The translations under genes and the position numbers were made by a program. The notes under the pieces are model-generated. The model made no database searches and was not told where the DNA came from. It was given only the letters and a program-made list of their open reading frames with translations. From Enterococcus termitis (lineage in GTDB: Bacteria > Bacillota > Bacilli > Lactobacillales > Enterococcaceae): 64,000 nt of DNA. Of this stretch, positions 61,833 to 64,000 are shown piece after piece. The first letter of the stretch is position 1; every line of letters starts with the position of its first letter. The stretch is taken from positions 62,001-126,000 of the forward strand of contig NZ_MIJY01000043.1 of assembly GCF_001730305.1 (NCBI RefSeq), written 5' to 3'.

Positions 61833-63255
61833 TTTCTATCTCCCTCAATTCGATGACTATATCTGCAAATTTTGCCCAGTCAGATGGAGTCGGCGGTTGT
61901 TTCCAAACAATTTGTTGACAAGTTGCTTTTTGTAGTCGGTAATCGGATAAAACGATTTGTGTTTCATTGTTGAACTTTTTCTGCACAGCAATATTTAAAT
62001 CACGGAAACGTTGTAAGCTTCGACAAATGTATTCTGTATAAGCCAAACCATGAGAAAAGTCGATATAGATATTGATAGGTCTTCCAAGTTGTACCGGCTC
62101 TAATAAAGAGAGGACGGTAAACATTATGTCATAATAAAGCTTAGCTTGATCATTTTTAGATAACTCTAAAGATAAAAGGAATGGATCTTTACGAACAAAG
62201 CGTAAAATCAATTTATGTAAGGAAGAATATACCTCAGCAAAATAACTATAGGCAGCTGTATCGACAAAAGTTGTATAGCTCTGTCTAAAAATAGATAAAC
62301 TAAGTAGCTTTTTTAAGAATGAATCATACAATGCTTCTTTTTGGCTATCCTTGACTAAGAATTGTTTAGATAATTGGGTCAATAGTGCTTGTGCAGCTAT
62401 TTTGGTTTGCGTGAATAACTCTTTGTTGAAATTAAGTTCGATCTTAAGCATCTCTGATACAAATAAAAATGTCAGCAAATAATTGGTTTCTTTGAATGGT
62501 CTATCAGAAAGGTCGGTCACTGAAGTGAGTGTTTGTTCGATCATGGTTAGCTGTCGCTTGTATAGTTGTTGTGCCTGATCACTAACAGAGCAAAGATTTT
62601 CCTTTATGGCATGGTGATTTTTGATTCTAATGCGGACGATATGGATAAACAAAGATAATTTCTTTTTCTGAAAAAAAGTTAAATCTAAACCAAAATAAGA
62701 CACTAGAAGCTGGGAGAGCTGTTTGACTTCCTCGGTATTTTCTCTAGAAAAGGGATATTTTTCACCGAAATAGAAGTAAGAGACGATATCAAAAATAATC
62801 GAACGAACGTGCATTTCTGGTCCAATCAATTTGTTTTTTTGAATGAGAAGCTTCTCTTGTTTTAAACAGTTTAACACTTTATTTCTTATCAGATAAAGCG
62901 TTGTTTTAGCGATATGCTGTTCTTCCTGGAATTTCTTTAGCGTTTTTTCTTCCACTAATACTTCGATAAAAAAACGAAATCTTAATGATCGTTTTGCATA
63001 AGTGTGCTGGACTTTTTGGATCATGTCATTAGAAATAGCCTGATAGGTCAGCTCATCATAAAGTTCGTTGGAAATGGCTAATTCTGGGCAGTCATGATTT
63101 AGTTCTGTTAAGTATTTCTCTAATAAAAATTTGGATAGGCCTGTTAGTTCTATCAATCTTTTTTGAGTTAGGTATTGATCATTATATGACTGTAGTGTCA
63201 TCAGAACAGTTAATCTTTCACGATCTTCGTCATCTAAAAAATCTAAGTAGTTCAT
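61810..63255 (-). CDS. Mga-family regulator
   Basis: About 481 residues from the ATG at 63255 (GGAGAA before). N-terminal helix-turn-helix region (MNYLDFLDDEDRERL..., YLTQKRLIELTGLSKFLLEKYLTELN), a second HTH near 110-165 (HIAKTTLYLIRNKVLNCLKQE), PRD-like central helices, and a C-terminal EIIB-like fold (about 390-475). The layout is that of Mga/AtxA proteins, PTS-responsive activators of surface-protein genes. The neighbouring MucBP genes are the natural targets. Confidence 0.8.
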   Translation of the reverse strand: MNYLDFLDDEDRERLTVLMTLQSYNDQYLTQKRLIELTGLSKFLLEKYLTELNHDCPELAISNELYDELTYQAISNDMIQKVQHTYAKRSLRFRFFIEVLVEEKTLKKFQEEQHIAKTTLYLIRNKVLNCLKQEKLLIQKNKLIGPEMHVRSIIFDIVSYFYFGEKYPFSRENTEEVKQLSQLLVSYFGLDLTFFQKKKLSLFIHIVRIRIKNHHAIKENLCSVSDQAQQLYKRQLTMIEQTLTSVTDLSDRPFKETNYLLTFLFVSEMLKIELNFNKELFTQTKIAAQALLTQLSKQFLVKDSQKEALYDSFLKKLLSLSIFRQSYTTFVDTAAYSYFAEVYSSLHKLILRFVRKDPFLLSLELSKNDQAKLYYDIMFTVLSLLEPVQLGRPINIYIDFSHGLAYTEYICRSLQRFRDLNIAVQKKFNNETQIVLSDYRLQKATCQQIVWKQPPTPSDWAKFADIVIELREIENEKNTLF

Positions 63256-63451
63256 TTGTTTTCTCCTAATATGTAGTTGCGGTGATCTTGATGATGGTTC
63301 AGTTGCTTTTTTTTGAGCCAGACTGGATTGAAGCATTTTCTCCGAGAATCGGTTGCTTCAACAATCATTTTTATTGACGTAAAACACAATGAGGTGCGAA
63401 GCGTGTCAGGACCTCACTGGTTTTTACGCATAAATGATCCTGTCTCTTTTT

Positions 63452-64000
63452 TTATTTTATTCCGCGGTTCTTCTTTGCTTTTACTGTATAAACTTCTCCG
63501 ATCTTTCCAGTTAAAGTCTGTGGTTTAGCTATTTCATTGCCTTTTTCATCTACAATTTTGACAGTTACAGAACCAAAAGCGTCTGTGTCCTGTGCTTTTT
63601 GAGGTGGATTCTTAGTAGAAACAGTTTTTGGTTCGCTAAAACCTGCTCGTGTATCTGGCAATAAGCGTTCTTCAGCGAGAGTATCAGGTAGTCGATTCAA
63701 AACAGTTGTCTGTTCAGGAATTATCTGATTGATCATATGCCTCTCGCCAACACTCATAAGTCCTCTTGATGTAGAGGGCTCTGGCAATACATAGGAACTC
63801 GAAGTTTCAGTATAAGGTTCAATGACGGAAGGAGTGGCTGCTTGCTCAGCTTTCTTATAGATAAAGCGAACTGTTTGTGGCTGTTTGGTAAAAACTCCTT
63901 GAGTATTACCCAATTGTTGGATTAGTTGCCAATCAGTGATTTGTTTAGGTTTTGCTTGGTAAGGTGTTCCTAATCGTCCGCTTAATGTATCAGGCTCTGC
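63452..64000 (-). CDS. MucBP-domain surface protein, 5' end cut by the window
   Basis: The frame is open to the window edge. The visible 182 codons start within one MucBP domain (TLSGRLGTPYQAK...GVFTKQPQTVRFIYKK), pass through a Ser/Thr/Pro-rich linker and enter a second one (SVTVKIVDEKGNEIAKPQTLTGKIGEVYTVKAKK), which stops after its first half at a TAA. There is no sorting signal, so as read it would be a truncated, unanchored protein. Upstream parts are outside the window. Confidence 0.7.
   Translation of the reverse strand, partial: AEPDTLSGRLGTPYQAKPKQITDWQLIQQLGNTQGVFTKQPQTVRFIYKKAEQAATPSVIEPYTETSSSYVLPEPSTSRGLMSVGERHMINQIIPEQTTVLNRLPDTLAEERLLPDTRAGFSEPKTVSTKNPPQKAQDTDAFGSVTVKIVDEKGNEIAKPQTLTGKIGEVYTVKAKKNRGIK

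Noticed and set aside
63388-63418. Terminator for the right-edge MucBP gene
   Set aside because: TGAGGT/ACCTCA pairs are short and interrupted and the T run is poor, so it is not strong enough to list as a feature.

Overview
The window reads as a chromosomal segment of a low-GC Gram-positive bacterium, most probably an Enterococcus. The pointers are the cinA-recA-rny order, a LexA (Cheo-type) box at recA, sugar uptake by PTS systems with BglG-type antitermination, cre-like sites, Mga- and Rgg-type regulators, and MucBP/LPxTG-type surface proteins. The species cannot be fixed from sequence reading alone. No rRNA, tRNA or CRISPR array was seen.

Left part (1-10.3 kb), accessory. A Mom-like DNA-modification protein (38-847, minus) suggests phage-derived DNA running off the left edge. 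A small lipoprotein follows. Then comes what looks like a complete RiPP locus: an unlisted 36-residue precursor at 2104-2214 whose core holds two copies of CVSVG, a CPBP membrane protease, a small membrane protein, a radical-SAM/SPASM maturase, an ABC exporter, a two-gene ABC immunity-type transporter, and an AgrA/AgrC-type response regulator and sensor kinase. This is the best candidate for an undescribed system.

10.5-24.7 kb, carbohydrate uptake. A secreted GH16 enzyme is followed by an alpha-glucoside unit (RpiR regulator, ChbG-type deacetylase, PTS EIICB, GH4 6-phospho-alpha-glucosidase) and two beta-glucoside-type units. Each of those has a BglG antiterminator, a ribonucleic antiterminator (RAT)/terminator switch and an EIIBCA permease. 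Neither carries a phospho-beta-glucosidase: one ends with a tyrosine-phosphatase-like protein, the other with an ADP-ribosylglycohydrolase.

24.8-33.8 kb, mixed. PEBP lipoprotein, HxlR regulator, tRNA-dihydrouridine synthase, an ArsR-controlled ABC-2 exporter, a small orphan, an MFS exporter, a MerR-GNAT pair with a typical 19-bp-spacer promoter, and an unknown protein.

34-48.8 kb, glycosaminoglycan/host-glycan use. A DUF2264 protein with a carbohydrate-binding-like partner, GH88 unsaturated glucuronyl hydrolase, GH35 beta-galactosidase, a GntR/HutC repressor with palindromic operators, a mannose-family PTS (fused IIAB, IIC, IID), KduI, KduD-like dehydrogenase and a secreted PL8 hyaluronate lyase. 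Together they would cut hyaluronan or a related glycan outside, import the unsaturated disaccharide, split it and channel the uronic acid into the Kdu pathway. Between IIAB and IIC lies a leader with three large RNA hairpins of one architecture, two of them in a 129-bp direct repeat.

48.9-64 kb. MFS exporter with an Rgg regulator, a YwnA/YwnB-like pair with a repeated operator, a membrane-anchored protein with a Cys/His C-terminal motif, the core genes cinA, recA and rny, an oligopeptide-binding lipoprotein, and a surface-protein locus around an Mga-type regulator. That locus includes an unusual protein with a sorting signal in its middle, and a MucBP gene cut by the right edge of the window.
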